Shown here in pieces: positions 22,801 to 33,539 of a stretch of 64,000 nt of DNA. The stretch's first letter is position 1. Each line of letters begins with the position of its first letter. The notes beneath the pieces were generated by a model. It ran no database searches, was not told the origin of the DNA, and saw nothing but the letters and a program-made list of their open reading frames with translations. The DNA is from Zingiber officinale (taxonomy: Eukaryota; Streptophyta; Magnoliopsida; Zingiberales; Zingiberaceae), in contig NC_056005.1 in NCBI RefSeq assembly GCF_018446385.1, positions 44,211,461-44,275,460 on the forward strand, in the 5' to 3' direction. Both the position numbers and the translations under genes were made by a program.

Positions 22801-24421
22801 ATAGAAGTCAATCTATCTATTTCTTCATCATGGGTATTAGATACCGGATGTGCTTCTCACATTTGTACTAATGTGCAGGTGCTGAGAAATAGCAGAGCAT
22901 TGACGATGGGCGAGGTGGACCTATGCGTAGGCAATGGAGCACGGGTTGCTGTTGTTGCTGTAGGAACTTATTCTCTATCTCTGCCCTCTGGGCTTGTACT
23001 AGAATTGGATGATTGTTGTTATGTGCCTGCTCTGACTAAGAACATTATCTCAGTTTCTTGTTTAGACAAGAAAGGCTTTTCATTTATAATAAAGAATAAA
23101 TGTTGTTCAGTTTATTTAAATGATATATTCTATTGTAGTGTACCTCTGATGAACGGATTCTATATTCTAAACCTTGAGAACCCTATCTATAACATAAGTA
23201 CCAAGAGGTTCAAGTCAAATGACATGAACCAAACCTATATCTGGCGCGCACTGTCGCTTAGGTCATATAAATGACAAACGCTTATCCCAGCTCCATAAAG
23301 ATGATTTGCTGGACTCATTTGATTTTGAATCTTATGAGACATGTGAGTCATGCCTACTGGGCAAGATGACCAAGACTCCCTTTAGTGGACACAACGAGAG
23401 AGCGACTGACTTGTTATGACTTATATATAGTGATGTATGTGACCCTTTCAATGTCGCTGCTAGAGGTGGTTATATGTACTTCATTACATTTACTGATGAC
23501 TTCAGTAGATATGGTTATGTGTATTTGATGACACATAAGTCAGAATCCTTTGAAAAGTTCAAAGAATTCAAGAATGAAGTACAAAACCAGCTTGGCAAGA
23601 GTATTAAGATACTTCGATCAGATCGAGGTGGAGAATACCTTAGCCATGAGTTTCGTGACTATCTAGCTGAGTGTGGGATTCTATCCCAGCTCACTCCTCC
23701 TGGAACACCACAGTGGAATGGTGTATCCGAAAAGAGGAATCGTACCCTATTAGATATAGTACGGTCTATGATGAGTCACACAGATCTTCCTATATCTCTT
23801 TGGGGCTATGCTCTGGACACAGCAGCCTTCATACTCAACCGTGTTCCATCCAAGGCTGTGATAAAGACACCATATAGGATATGGGCTGGGAGAGATGCCC
23901 AGGTGTCTTTTATGAGGATTTGGTGTTGTGAGGCTTACGTTCGACGTCAAGTCTCGGACAAACTGGGACCCAAATTTGATAAGTGCTATTTTATTGGATA
24001 TCCCAAGGAAATGGAGGGATATTACTTCTACATTCCCAGTCAACACAAAGTAGTTGTGGCTAAGACTGGGGCATTTCTAGAAAGAGACTTTGTTTCTAGA
24101 AAAACTAGTAGGAGTACATTCAATCTTGAAGAAGTTCAAGGTGTGGACCATAGCACTGAAGCCTCGATGGAAGTTGAACTGGAACCACAAAGTGTTGTGG
24201 ATGATGTTGTTCCACAAGGAGTTGAGGAACCACAACCAGTTCAAGTAGACCTACCTCTTCGTAGGTCTGATAGGGTACGTCGTCAGCCTGAGAGATACTC
24301 ATTTCTCTTGTCTGACCATGATGACATTGTGCTCATTGAGGATGAGCCTACCTCCTATCAGGAAGCTGTAATGAGCCCAAATTCTAAGAAATTGCTAGAG
24401 GCCATAAGATCCGAGATGTAA
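22801..24421 (+). pseudogene. Pol part 1: aspartic protease and integrase, Angela-like
   Basis: The protease has WVLDTGCASHIC (catalytic D-T-G) near 22833. A frameshift near 23240 separates it from the integrase: HHCC finger (CRLGHINDKRL ... CESCLLGK), a stop near 23420, then the DDE core with FTDDFSRYGYVYLM, LRSDRGGEYLS and PPGTPQWNGVSEKRNRTLLD. The C-terminal GKGIP-type part is followed by an acidic linker and RRSDRVRRQPERY, which leads into RT. The frame closes with TAA at 24419 where SEMDSMY-like sequence would be expected. Confidence 0.88.
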
Positions 24422-25222
24422 TCCATGTACACCAACCAAGTATGGACTTTGGTTGATCCACCTGAAGGGGTTAAACCCATTGGGTGTAAGTGGGTCTTTA
24501 AGAGAAAGACTGACATGGATGGACTTATTTATAAGGGTCGCTTGGTAGCTAAAGGTTTCAAGCAAATTCATGGTATTGACTATGATGAAACCTTTTCTCC
24601 AGTAGCGATGTTTAAGTCCATTCGGATCATGCTTGCTATTGCAGCATACCACAATTATGAGATCTGGCAGATGGATGTCAAAACCGTGTTTCTGAATGGA
24701 AACCTGCTCGAGAATGTGTACATGACACAACCTAAGGGTTTTATAGATCCACAGCATACTGGTAGAGTATGCAAGCTGCATAAGTCCATTTATGGACTAA
24801 AGCTAGCTTCTCGGAGCTGGAATCTTCGATTCGATGATGCAATCAAATAGTTTGATTTCATCAAGAATGAAGATGAACCCTGTGTCTACAAGAAGGTTGT
24901 AGGGAACACAGTTGTTTTCCTTGTATTGTATGTGGATGACATACTACTCATTGGAAACGACATCCCTTTGCTGCAGTCTGTCAAAACTTGGCTAGGGAAT
25001 TGTTTCTCAATGAAGGACTTAGGTGAAGCAACCCATATTCTAGGCAAACAGATCTATAGAGATAGATCTAAGAGATTGCTTGGCCTAATTTAGAGCACAT
25101 ATATTGACAAAGTATTACTACGGTTTGCCATGCAGAACTCCAAGAAGGGATTTTTTCCGATGTCACATGGTGTGAGTCTTTCGAAGACTTAAAGTCCCTC
25201 TTCTAGAGAGGAGAGAGGCCGC
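24422..25222 (+). pseudogene. Pol part 2: reverse transcriptase, Angela-like
   Basis: Copia RT blocks: NQVWTLVDPPEGVKPIGCKW, KGRLVAKGFKQIHGIDYDET, FSPVAMFKSIR, QMDVKTVFLNGNL and the catalytic LYVDDILLIGND near 24925. In-frame stops at 24848 (TAG), about 25092 and about 25190 interrupt it. Copies DNA from element RNA in the particle; here inactive. Confidence 0.9.
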
Positions 25223-25825
25223 ATGGATATGATCCCTTATGCCTCATCCATAGGATCTATCATGTACGCCATGCTATGTACTCGTCCTGATGTCTCGTAT
25301 GCTTTGAGCATGACGAGCAGATACCAGTCAAATCCAGGTGAAAGTCACTGGATAGCAGTCAAGAATATTCTTAAGTACTTGAGAAGGACTAAAAAATATT
25401 TCTTAATATAAGGAGGTGATGATGAGCTAGCTGTAAAGGGTTACAATAATGCTAGCTTCCAAACTGATCAGGATGACTATCGATCGTAGTCAAGGTTCGT
25501 GTTTTGCATAAATGGTGGTGATGTGAACTGGACGAGTTCGAAACAGAGCACAGTTGCTGATTCTACAACAGAGGCCGAGTATATTGCTGCATCAGAAGCA
25601 GCAAAGGAGGCAGTTTGGATCCGCAAGTTCATTACTGAGCTTGTGGTGGTTCCTAGCATAGCTGATCCTGTAGAGATCTATTGTGACAATAATGGAGCAA
25701 TTGCGCAGGCTAAGGAACCTCACTCACACCAGCGGACCAAACACATACTACGATGCTTCCATCTTATTCGAGAGATTATCGATAGAGGAGAAGTGAAGAT
25801 TTACAGAGTACCCACAGAGGCTAAC
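25223..25825 (+). pseudogene. Pol part 3: RNase H, Angela-like, cut by the SIRE-like element
   Basis: Segments YASSIGSIMYAMLCTRPDVS, VNWTSSKQSTVADSTTEAEY, EYIAASEAAKEAVWIRKF and EIYCDNNGAIAQAKEP are typical of copia RNase H, with stops at 25409 and about 25486. The frame reads into VPTEAN at 25825, where the insertion occurs exactly after the Asn codon. Confidence 0.9.
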
Positions 25826-26420
25826 TGTTGGTGCAACCTTAGGTCAAGGTTGACCTGGTTGACCCGACTCGAGTTGACCTAACTCGAGTTGTATTTTGAT
25901 GTTTGACAAGAACAAAAGAGTTGTATTTTGATGGGAGATTGTTGGTGCAACCTTAGGTCAAGGTTGACCTGGTTGACCTGACTCGAATTGACCTGACTCA
26001 AGTTGTATCTTGATGTTTGACAAGAACAGAAACTTGGGAGGTTGTGGGTGTAACCCTTGGTCAAGGTTGACCTGGTTGACCCGAGGTGAGTTGACCTGAC
26101 TCGGAAAAGTCCAAGCAGGGAGCTTGGCACGGGAAAAGTCCAAGCAGGGAGCTTGGCACGGGAGAAAGTCCAAGTATGGAGACTTGGCACGGAGAAGTCC
26201 AAGTATGGGAACTTGGCAAGTGGAAGTCGGAGAGGGCTCGGTAGCTCGTTCTCCGGACTAGGTCAGAGAGGGCTCGGTAGCTCATTCTCTGGACCGGAAG
26301 TGGAAGTCGGAGAGGGCTCGGTAGCTCGTTCTCCGGACTAGGTCAGAGAGGGCTCGGGAGCTCGTTCTCTGGACCGGATGGAAGTCGGAGAGGGCTCGGT
26401 AGCTCGTTCTCTGGACCGGA

Positions 26421-26820
26421 TGTGGAAAGTCTTGGTGAGTGAAGCCAGGCAGACGAATAAGTCCTGGTGAGTGAAGCCAGGCAGTGGGAAAGTCCTGGTG
26501 AGTGAAGCCAGGCAGTGGGAAAGTCCTGGTGAGTGAAGCCAGGCAGTTGTGAAAACCCTGGTGAGTGAAGCCAGGCACATGGAAAAGTCATGGTGAGTGA
26601 AGCCAGGCAGATTGGAAATCCTGGTGAGTGAAGCCAGGTGAAAATCCTAGTGAGTGAAGCTAGGTGAAAGGGAAAGTCCTGGTGAGTAAAGCCAGGCAGT
26701 GGGAAAGTCCTGGTGAGTGAAGCCGGGCATATTGGAAATCCTGGTGAGTGAAGCCAGGTGAAAACCCTAGTGAGTGAAGCTAGGTGAAAGTCCTGGTGAG
26801 TGAAGCCGGGCAAGGAAAAA
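26421..26820 (+). repeat. Tandem array, about 13 copies of a 26-33 bp unit
   Basis: Core CCTGGTGAGTGAAGCCAGG, with CCTGG/CCAGG arms; some units have CCTAG/CTAGG, where both arms changed together (CCTAGTGAGTGAAGCTAGG). Counterpart at 31970-32320 has fewer units. Confidence 0.88.
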
Positions 26821-26971
26821 TCTAGATGGATCAAGGATTGACCGGACACTTGGTGGGGAGTCTTAGCAGGTCAAGGGAGTGACCGGATGCTAAGCATGAT
26901 GTACCAACAGGTCAAGGTTGACCGGATGTTGGTTTGGAAGGCTTGGGACTTGGTTTGGGCAAAAACCAAGC

Positions 26972-27325
26972 TCTGGATCGATCAGTGGATCGATCCAGTG
27001 ATACACTGGGTATCTGGATCGGTCTGGTGACCGATCAGTAACCAAACAGTAGCCTACTGAGTGTTATCTGATCGGTCTGCAGACCGATCAGGAAACAACG
27101 ATCAGAAGGCAAGAAGTTCGGGAGAAAAGGGTGCTGATCGGTCCCTGGACCGATCAGAGGGAGCTCTGATCGGTCCCCGGGACCGATCAGGGTACGCACA
27201 GAGAGTTGGGCAACTCTCTGTAAGCGTTCTGATCGGTCTGGGGACCGATCAGCATAGAGCCTGATCGGTCCCCATGACCGATCAGCAGCACCCTGGACCG
27301 ATCAGGGTGGAGCCTGATCGGTCCA
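26972..27325. repeat. GATCGGTC/GACCGATC palindrome array upstream of TATA
   Basis: About eight pairs of CTGATCGGTCC and GGACCGATCAG with 3-8 base loops. Same array in the 3' LTR at 32482-32810, in the minus-strand copy at 62590-62910, and also inside the element's internal region at 30577-30700. Confidence 0.88.
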
Positions 27326-27388
27326 GGTATAGCCGTTGTGAGTGACAACGGCTATCTCCGTCTTCTTCGCTGTCTTCTTTGCGCAGGT

Positions 27389-27397
27389 TATAAAAGG
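27389..27397 (+). promoter_or_regulatory. TATA box of the SIRE-like LTR
   Basis: TATAAAAGG preceded by GCGCAGGT; the 3' LTR copy is at 32872-32880. Confidence 0.7.
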
Positions 27398-27945
27398 AGA
27401 TCGAGGACTTTCTACAGTACTTCTTCTCCGAAGCTTCTGCTTCTTCATCTTCACTGCTGTGATTTGAGCTTTGCTGAGCTCGCTCCTTCTTGAAGCTTCG
27501 GGTGAGCTTTCCTCTACTGATCAGCTGCTGCTGTGAGTTTCCTGAAGTTGCTGCTTCGGATTCCAGTCGACAAGAACAGTAGGCAAGCTTTGTTTTGTAC
27601 ATTCATATTGTCTTCTGTTTTGTGCTGTATTTTTGTACACCTTTCTTGCTGTTGCAAAAAGTTTCTGTGGCGAGGTTTCTCCACCCAGAAGGAGTGTTCT
27701 TATTAGCCGGTTTTCCGGGGACTCATCCACCGACGGATTGAAAGGCTTCGTCCACCTTACGGACACGCCGAGGAGTAGGAGTATCATCTCTGAACCTCGT
27801 TACATCTTCGTGTTGAGGTTTGCTTCTCCTTTATCGTTTCTATTGTTTATTTCCGCTGCACTAACCCTAATCGTAGGAAGAAACGAAAGAATTTGGGGTC
27901 GGCTATTCACACCCCCCTCTCTAGCCGCAACCATCGATCCTAACA

Positions 27946-27960
27946 AGTGGTATCAGAGCG
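27946..27960 (+). other. Primer-binding site, SIRE-like element
   Basis: AGTGGTATCAGAGCG follows the LTR; TGGTATCAGAGC matches the initiator tRNA-Met 3' end. Confidence 0.85.
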
Positions 27961-28006
27961 AGGTCGCTCTTTGTCGGATTAACACCCGAGGGAGCACAAG
28001 CTAGAG

Positions 28007-29344
28007 ATGGATCAACTCGGAGAAGACATCACCATTCCACCTTTCTATGATCGCGACGACTTCGCATTTTGGAAGGTAAGAATGAAGTACTTTCTTATGA
28101 CTAACCTTGAAAATTGGAGTTGTGTTCAATTAGGTTTCAAGCCTCCGATGGACAAGAAAGGAGAAACCCTAGAGAAGAAAGAGTGGACCAAGGAACAAGT
28201 CCATCAATCCCTAGTCAACGATGAGGTATTGAAAATTTTTGAATTTTCTTTACCTAATGATGTTTTGTGTAGGATAGGTGGATATAACGATGCCAAGGAG
28301 TTGTCGAACAACTTGGCAAAGTTCCATGAGGAGAACTCCACTTCAAGCCATGAAGAGGAGTCAAGCGAGCCAAGGAGTTCACATCATGGAGGGATGGATT
28401 TAGAAGTTGAGGGCTACTCAACATCTAAAGAAGAAGAGGAGGAGAGTTCTTCTTCAAGTTCGGAGCAAGAAGAAGAAGCGTCTACCTCCGGAAGGGATGA
28501 AGGAGAGAGCGTTCATCCATCCTCAACTCTAGGTAACTCAAGCCATTTAGTTTCTAGCAAATTATACATAATGTGCTTTGAGTGTAGGGAATTTGGACAT
28601 TACAAGAGTAAATGTCCAAAGAGGGTTAGAAAAACTCCACCGGCGCCAAAGGTCAAGGAAGCCAGAGTCCCAACACGCAAGGGCAAGGAGCACGTGGTGT
28701 GCTTCCAATGCAAACGAAGGGGACACTATAGGAGCCAATGTCCGAGGGGGAGGCAACCTCACAAGGACAAGAGATCGAGCACATGTATAGGGGGAGCTAG
28801 GGCAAACCCTAAGGTAATCTCTAAGGCACATTCTTGCAATTCTAGTAGGATGCATGCTAGTAGCCTTATTGCTATTGTCAAGAATGATAAGCATGTTAAT
28901 TATAGGAATCAATATACATGCTTAGGTGCCAAACATGTGAGCCTAGATAAGGATAACACTAGGAAAGCCAACCCTAGAATTAACCCATCTAAGGCTAAGG
29001 AAAATCTAGGTAGAAATCCAAAATCATCTAGACATATGCCTAGGAATACCTCAAAGAAAAATGATAAATTAAAGCTTGAGGTATTAGAGAAAGAAAATCA
29101 AGTCTTGAGGTCAAGACTTGACTCTCTAGAAAAAGCTCTTGAGGATTTGACTCTAGAGTCTAGGGGTCAAAAACCCAAGTCCAAGGACAAGAAAGGTTTG
29201 GGTCACAAACCTAAGTCCCAAGTGGTCAAGCCCACTTACCATGATGTTCCATTCGATTATGGAACAAAACCTAGACTAGGAAGACCATCACCAAGGTCAC
29301 AAGGGGAGTCACCCCTAGAGTTGATCTTGATGAGTTCCAAATGA
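28007..29344 (+). CDS. Gag of the SIRE-like element, shortened capsid, two CCHC knuckles
   Basis: An open frame of 445 codons, starting MDQLGEDITIPPFYDRDDFA 60 bases after the PBS. Residues 1-110 match the start of a copia Gag (FAFWKVRMKYFL, EWTKEQVHQSLVNDE, DAKELSNNLAKFHEE), but the middle of the UBN2 capsid is missing and the frame passes to an acidic Ser/Glu linker (about 115-170). Two knuckles follow: CFECREFGHYKSKC (C190, C193, H198, C203) and CFQCKRRGHYRSQC (C232, C235, H240, C245). A coiled coil (LKLEVLEKENQVLRSRLDSL) lies near 355-385. After a one-base shift near 29310-29340 the protein would continue to 29472 with PSEYLVNPMSSNRYWVPRS. The long open frame in a non-autonomous element suggests recent function or recent insertion. 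Confidence 0.85.
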   Translation: MDQLGEDITIPPFYDRDDFAFWKVRMKYFLMTNLENWSCVQLGFKPPMDKKGETLEKKEWTKEQVHQSLVNDEVLKIFEFSLPNDVLCRIGGYNDAKELSNNLAKFHEENSTSSHEEESSEPRSSHHGGMDLEVEGYSTSKEEEEESSSSSSEQEEEASTSGRDEGESVHPSSTLGNSSHLVSSKLYIMCFECREFGHYKSKCPKRVRKTPPAPKVKEARVPTRKGKEHVVCFQCKRRGHYRSQCPRGRQPHKDKRSSTCIGGARANPKVISKAHSCNSSRMHASSLIAIVKNDKHVNYRNQYTCLGAKHVSLDKDNTRKANPRINPSKAKENLGRNPKSSRHMPRNTSKKNDKLKLEVLEKENQVLRSRLDSLEKALEDLTLESRGQKPKSKDKKGLGHKPKSQVVKPTYHDVPFDYGTKPRLGRPSPRSQGESPLELILMSSK

Positions 29345-31344
29345 CCAAGGCTTCAAAGCCTAGGAGGGTCATTAGGAGGGTTGCTAGGGAAGTCATCCCT
29401 AGTGAATATTTAGTGAACCCAATGAGCTCCAATAGGTATTGGGTTCCTAGGAGCGTGATTTCATCACGCTAGATTAGTCAGGGCGTGCCAACCTTACTTG
29501 AATAGGTAGTTAACTTAATCATGGCAAAAGGTGGCACTTTAGGATTTTTCAAGGTATAATCAAGCCTTGAAAATGAAATGGAAAGCTATTCCTAAGGTGA
29601 TTAGGATGTGCCAATCACATTTGAGGAGTTCTCTAGAGTCAATTGGCACATAGTGATCTAAAAATCTTTGGTATATGATTTTAGGTCTATTACTCTTAGG
29701 AATATAGAACCTATGGCAAAATGATCAAAACTGTCAAAAAAGGCAACTAAGGCTAGAATTAGGTATTTCCTATACCTTTACATGTTATTTGCCATATATT
29801 GTTTGTCATATGCCATGTCATAACATCATATTTATTTTATGATCATTTAAAATGTCATGATAATGCTTAGGTTGTTTAAATGTCATGCCTTATTTAAGTT
29901 TCATACTTTATGTCATGACATCATGACACTGGCACATGTTATTATGTATGATATCATTTTATGCCATGTCATCTTCTCTTGCATTTATAATCAATGAAAT
30001 TGATTTAAGGTTAAAAACACAATTTGATATGGAGATCAAATTGATGTTTAGAAAATGCATGAGACCTTAGCCTAAGATAACCTAAACCCATATCTCATAT
30101 CAAAATTGACTTGGATGTGTTTGATACACCTTAGATGTGTGTGAGATATTAGGATGATGAGTTAGGAACAAGGTGCATAGTTCTTGTACCAAGATGAGCC
30201 TAATTCAAAATTGGGGATCATAGGCAAAGCTTATGTACAAGTCATGTACATTTAGCCCAAAGATTGTGGTCCTAAATTAAATGGTTTAAAATCATTTCAA
30301 AATTGATTTGAAAAACCTTGATGAAGCTTTTCTAGTGATAGCATTCATCATTGAGCAAAGTGATACAAAATGAGTTAACTTTGAGTTATTTCAAAGACTT
30401 TTGAACTTTGTATCAAGATTTGAAAATGGAAGTTATTTTCATAGAAAACTATTTTTCCATGATAGTATATGTTATGAGGAATGTATCCTCAAAATTTCAC
30501 AATTTTTGGAATTTTCTGTAATTTTCTAGGAGTTTCTGAATTTCGGGAGGAAAATCAGAAATTCTGATATCAGACTTGTGGACCGATCAGAGAGGATTCT
30601 GATCGGTCCAGGAAAGTGTGGATCGGTCACTAGGACCGATCCAGGAGAGTGTGGATCGGTCTGGTGACCGATCCAGTGAAGGCTGATCGGTCTGGTGACC
30701 AACTTGCTGATTTTCGACTGTTTTGTCTGAAATTTCAGCTGGGAGTTGGTGTTTTGGATTTCTAAAGGTTTGAAACTCTCCAAGACATTGTTGGTGCAAT
30801 GGTCAAGGGGGAGTTGACCTTTAGGGGGAGTTTTACCTATTAGTCAAGGAGGAGTTGACTTTTAGGGGGAGTTTTTACTCGTCGAAATTTTTGAGGATGA
30901 GTGATATGGGATTATCACTAAGTTGATTGTTGACCTTAGTATCAAGGGGGAAATTAAGAGTTTCAATGAAAGGTATGGGACTTTCATTAGGAAGAAACTC
31001 TTGACCTTGATTCACTCCTTTTGATGTGTGTCAAAAAGGGGAAGAATGTCTAGAGAATGTTCAAGGAAGAACATTGGAGTTAGTGGGAGAGTTTGTTGAT
31101 TACGACGAGTGAAGTTGTGAACAACGATAACTTACTCTTCAGGGGGAGAGTTTGTTGATGTGTGCCAATAGGGGGAGAATGAAGGGTTTAAGTTAGGTCT
31201 TCATTATCTAAGAAGGAGGTTGTCTTCTTAGAAGGAGAATGTAAGGTTGTAACTTATGTTTCATTACCTAGTGGCATGAGGAAAGTTGAGGCTATAGGAT
31301 TAGCCTAACTTAAAGGTATTGTCAAACATCAAAAAGGGGGAGAT
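29345..31344 (+). other. SIRE-like element: noncoding internal region with multiple polypurine tracts
   Basis: 29345-29472 still encodes the Gag tail in a shifted frame (ends VISSR, TAG). The rest has no gene. GATCGGTC palindromes recur at 30577-30700. From 30800 there are repeated GGGGGAG-type tracts (about 30807, 30822, 30866, 31142, 31171 and the terminal one 31331-31344), the habit of SIRE/Maximus elements. Confidence 0.7.
31331..31344 (+). other. Polypurine tract, SIRE-like element
   Basis: AAAAAGGGGGAGAT directly before the 3' LTR TG at 31345; the minus-strand copy shows the same tract at 63527-63540. Confidence 0.85.
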
Positions 31345-33427
31345 TGTTGGTGCAACCTTAGGTCAAGGTTGACCTGGTTGACCCGACTCGAGTTGACCCG
31401 ACTCGAGTTGACCTGACTCGAGTTGTATTTTGATGTTTGACAAGAACAAAAGAGTTGTATTTTGATGGGAGATTGTTGGTGCAACCTTAGGTCAAGGTTG
31501 ACCTGGTTGACCTGGTTGACCTGACTCGAATTGACCTGACTCAAGTTGTATCTTGATGTTTGACAAGAACAGAAACTTGGGAGGTTGTGGGTGCAACCCT
31601 TGGTCAAGGTTGACCTGGTTGACCCGAGGTGAGTTGACCTGACTCGGAAAAGTCCAAGCAGGGAGCTTGGCACGGGAAAAGTCCAAGCAGGGAGCTTGGC
31701 ACGGGAGAAAGTCCAAGTATGGAGACTTGGCACGGAGAAGTCCAAGTATGGGAACTTGGCAAGTGGAAGTCGGAGAGGGCTCGGTAGCTCGTTCTCCGGA
31801 CTAGGTCAGAGAGGGCTCGGTAGCTCTCCGGACCCAAGTGGAAGTCGGAGAGAGGCTCGGTGGCCTCGCTCGGGACTAGGCCGAGAGGGCCTGGAGCTCG
31901 TTCTCTGGACCGGATGGAAGTCGAAGAGGGCTCGGTAGCTCGTTCTCTGGACCGGATGTGGAAAGTCCTGGTGAGTGAAGCCAGGAAGACGAATAAGTCC
32001 TGGTGAGTGAAGCCAGGCAGTGGGAAAGTCCTGGTGAGTGAAGCTAGGCAGTTGTGAAAACCCTGGTGAGTGAAGCCAGGCAGATGGAAAAGTCCTAGTG
32101 AGTGAAGCCAGGCAGATGGAAAAGTCCTGGTGAGTGAAGCCAGGCAGATTGGAAATCCTGGTGAGTGAAGCCAGGTGAAAATCCTAGTGAGTGAAGCTAG
32201 GTGAAAGGGAAAGTCCTGGTGAGTAAAGCCAGGCAGTGGGAAAGTCCTGGTGAGTGAAGCCAGGTGAAAACCCTAGTGAGTGAAGCTAGGTGAAAGTCCT
32301 GGTGAGTGAAGCCAGGCAAGGAAAAATCTAGATGGATCAAGGATTGACCGGACACTTGGTGGGGAGTCTTAGTAGGTCAAGGGAGTGACCGGATGCTAAG
32401 CATGATGTACCAACAGGTCAAGGTTGACCGGCTGTTGGTTTGGAAGGCTTGGGACTTGGTTTGGGCAAAAACCAAGCTCTGGATCGATCAGTGGATCGAT
32501 CCAGTGATACACTGGGTATCTGGATCGGTCTGGTGACCGATCAGTAACCAAACAGTAGCCTACTGAGTGTTATCTGATCGGTCGTCAGACCGATCAGAAA
32601 CAAACAGAAGGCAAAGAGAAAAGGAGGGGATCAGTCTGTGGACCGATCCACATGCACCCTGATCGGTCCACAGACCGATCAAGAGACGATCAGAGAGTTG
32701 GGAGAAGAGTGCTGATCGGTCTGGGGACCGATCAGCATAGGTCCTGATCGGTCCCCAAGACCGATCAGGAAGGCCTCGGACCGATCAGGGTGGAGCCTGA
32801 TCGGTCCAGGTATAGCCGTTGTGAGTGAAAACGGCTATCTCCGTCTTCTTCGCTGTCTTCTTTGTGCAGGTTATAAAAGGAGATCGAGGACTTTCTACAG
32901 TACTTCTTCTCCGAAGCTTCTGCTTCTTCATCTTCACTGCTGTGATTTGAGCTTTGCTGAGCTCGCTCCTTCTTGAAGCTTCGGGTGAGCTTTCCTCTAC
33001 TGATCAGCTGCTGCTGTGAGTTTCCTGAAGTTGCTGCTTCGGATTCCAGTCGACAAGAACAGTAGGCAAGCTTTGTTTTGTACATTCATATTATCTTCTG
33101 TTTTGTGCTGTATTTTTGTACACCTTTCTTGCTGTTGCAAGAAGTTTCTGTGGCGAGGTTTCTCCACCCAGAAGGAGTGTTCTTATTAGCCGGTTTTCCG
33201 GGGACTCATCCACCGACGGATTGATAGGCTTCGTCCACCTTACGGACACGCCGAGGAGTAGGAGTATCATCTCCGAACCTCGTTACATCTTCGTGTTGAG
33301 GTTTGCTTCTCGTTTATCGTTTCTATTGTTTATTTCCGCTGCACTAACCCTAATCGTAGGAAGAAACGAAAGAATTTGGGGTCGGCTATTCACACCCCCT
33401 CTCTAGCCGCGACCATCGATCCTAACA
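31345..33427 (+). repeat. 3' LTR of the SIRE-like element
   Basis: Same repeat order as the 5' LTR, with differences mainly in unit number and in the 31810-31900 block of GGCTCGG units; TATAAAAGG at 32872-32880; ends GATCCTAACA at 33427. Confidence 0.92.
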
Positions 33428-33432
33428 CTAAC

Positions 33433-33525
33433 ATCACAGATCCCTTCACCAAGGCTTTGGCACAGAGAAAGCATGATGGTCACACTAGGTCATTAGGCCT
33501 TAGAGCCTACACTGATTGGCACTAA
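33433..33525 (+). pseudogene. Last 30 codons of the Angela-like Pol
   Basis: ITDPFTKALAQRKHDGHTRS ... TDWH then TAA at 33523-33525. This is the standard C-terminus of copia Pol and joins in frame to 25825 when the 7.6-kb insertion and one TSD copy are removed. Confidence 0.88.
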
Positions 33526-33526
33526 T

Positions 33527-33539
33527 GCTAGTGGGAGAT
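33527..33539 (+). other. Polypurine tract, Angela-like element
   Basis: GCTAGTGGGAGAT lies immediately 5' of the 3' LTR start (TG at 33540). Confidence 0.75.

Larger units (their letters stand above)
25826..27945 (+). repeat. 5' LTR of the SIRE-like element
   Basis: U3 is almost wholly built of short repeats, in order: GGTCAAGGTTGACC (25826-26095), CCAAGCAGGGAGCTTGG units (26104-26222), GGAGAGGGCTCGGTAGCTCG units (26223-26420), CCTGGTGAGTGAAGCCAGG units (26421-26820), and CTGATCGGTC/GACCGATCAG palindromes (26972-27325). TATAAAAGG is at 27389-27397. R/U5 downstream is ordinary sequence. Long ORFs on both strands in U3 are by-products of the tandem repeats. Confidence 0.92.
25826..33427 (+). 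mobile_element. Level 5: SIRE-like gag-only LTR retrotransposon (LARD)
   Basis: TSD CTAAC at 25821-25825 and 33428-33432. LTRs 25826-27945 (2120 bp) and 31345-33427 (2083 bp) begin TGTTGGTGCAACC and end ATCCTAACA. Initiator tRNA-Met PBS at 27946, one Gag ORF (28007-29344), 2 kb of noncoding sequence with several polypurine tracts, and the terminal tract AAAAAGGGGGAGAT. No protease, integrase or RT, so it needs a helper. Nearly identical LTRs and its deepest nesting make it one of the youngest insertions. Confidence 0.92.

Noticed and set aside
26153..26849. Long open frames on both strands of the SIRE-like LTR (Pro/Thr/Ser-rich, for example 26343-26849 minus)
   Set aside because: They are read-through of 26-50 bp tandem repeats without stops, repeated in frame, and recur in the other LTRs; no protein family or codon signal.
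26972..27325. Array of spaced palindromes considered as a CRISPR-like array
   Set aside because: Eukaryotic LTR context, irregular spacing, variable arms, no cas genes; it is part of a retrotransposon U3.
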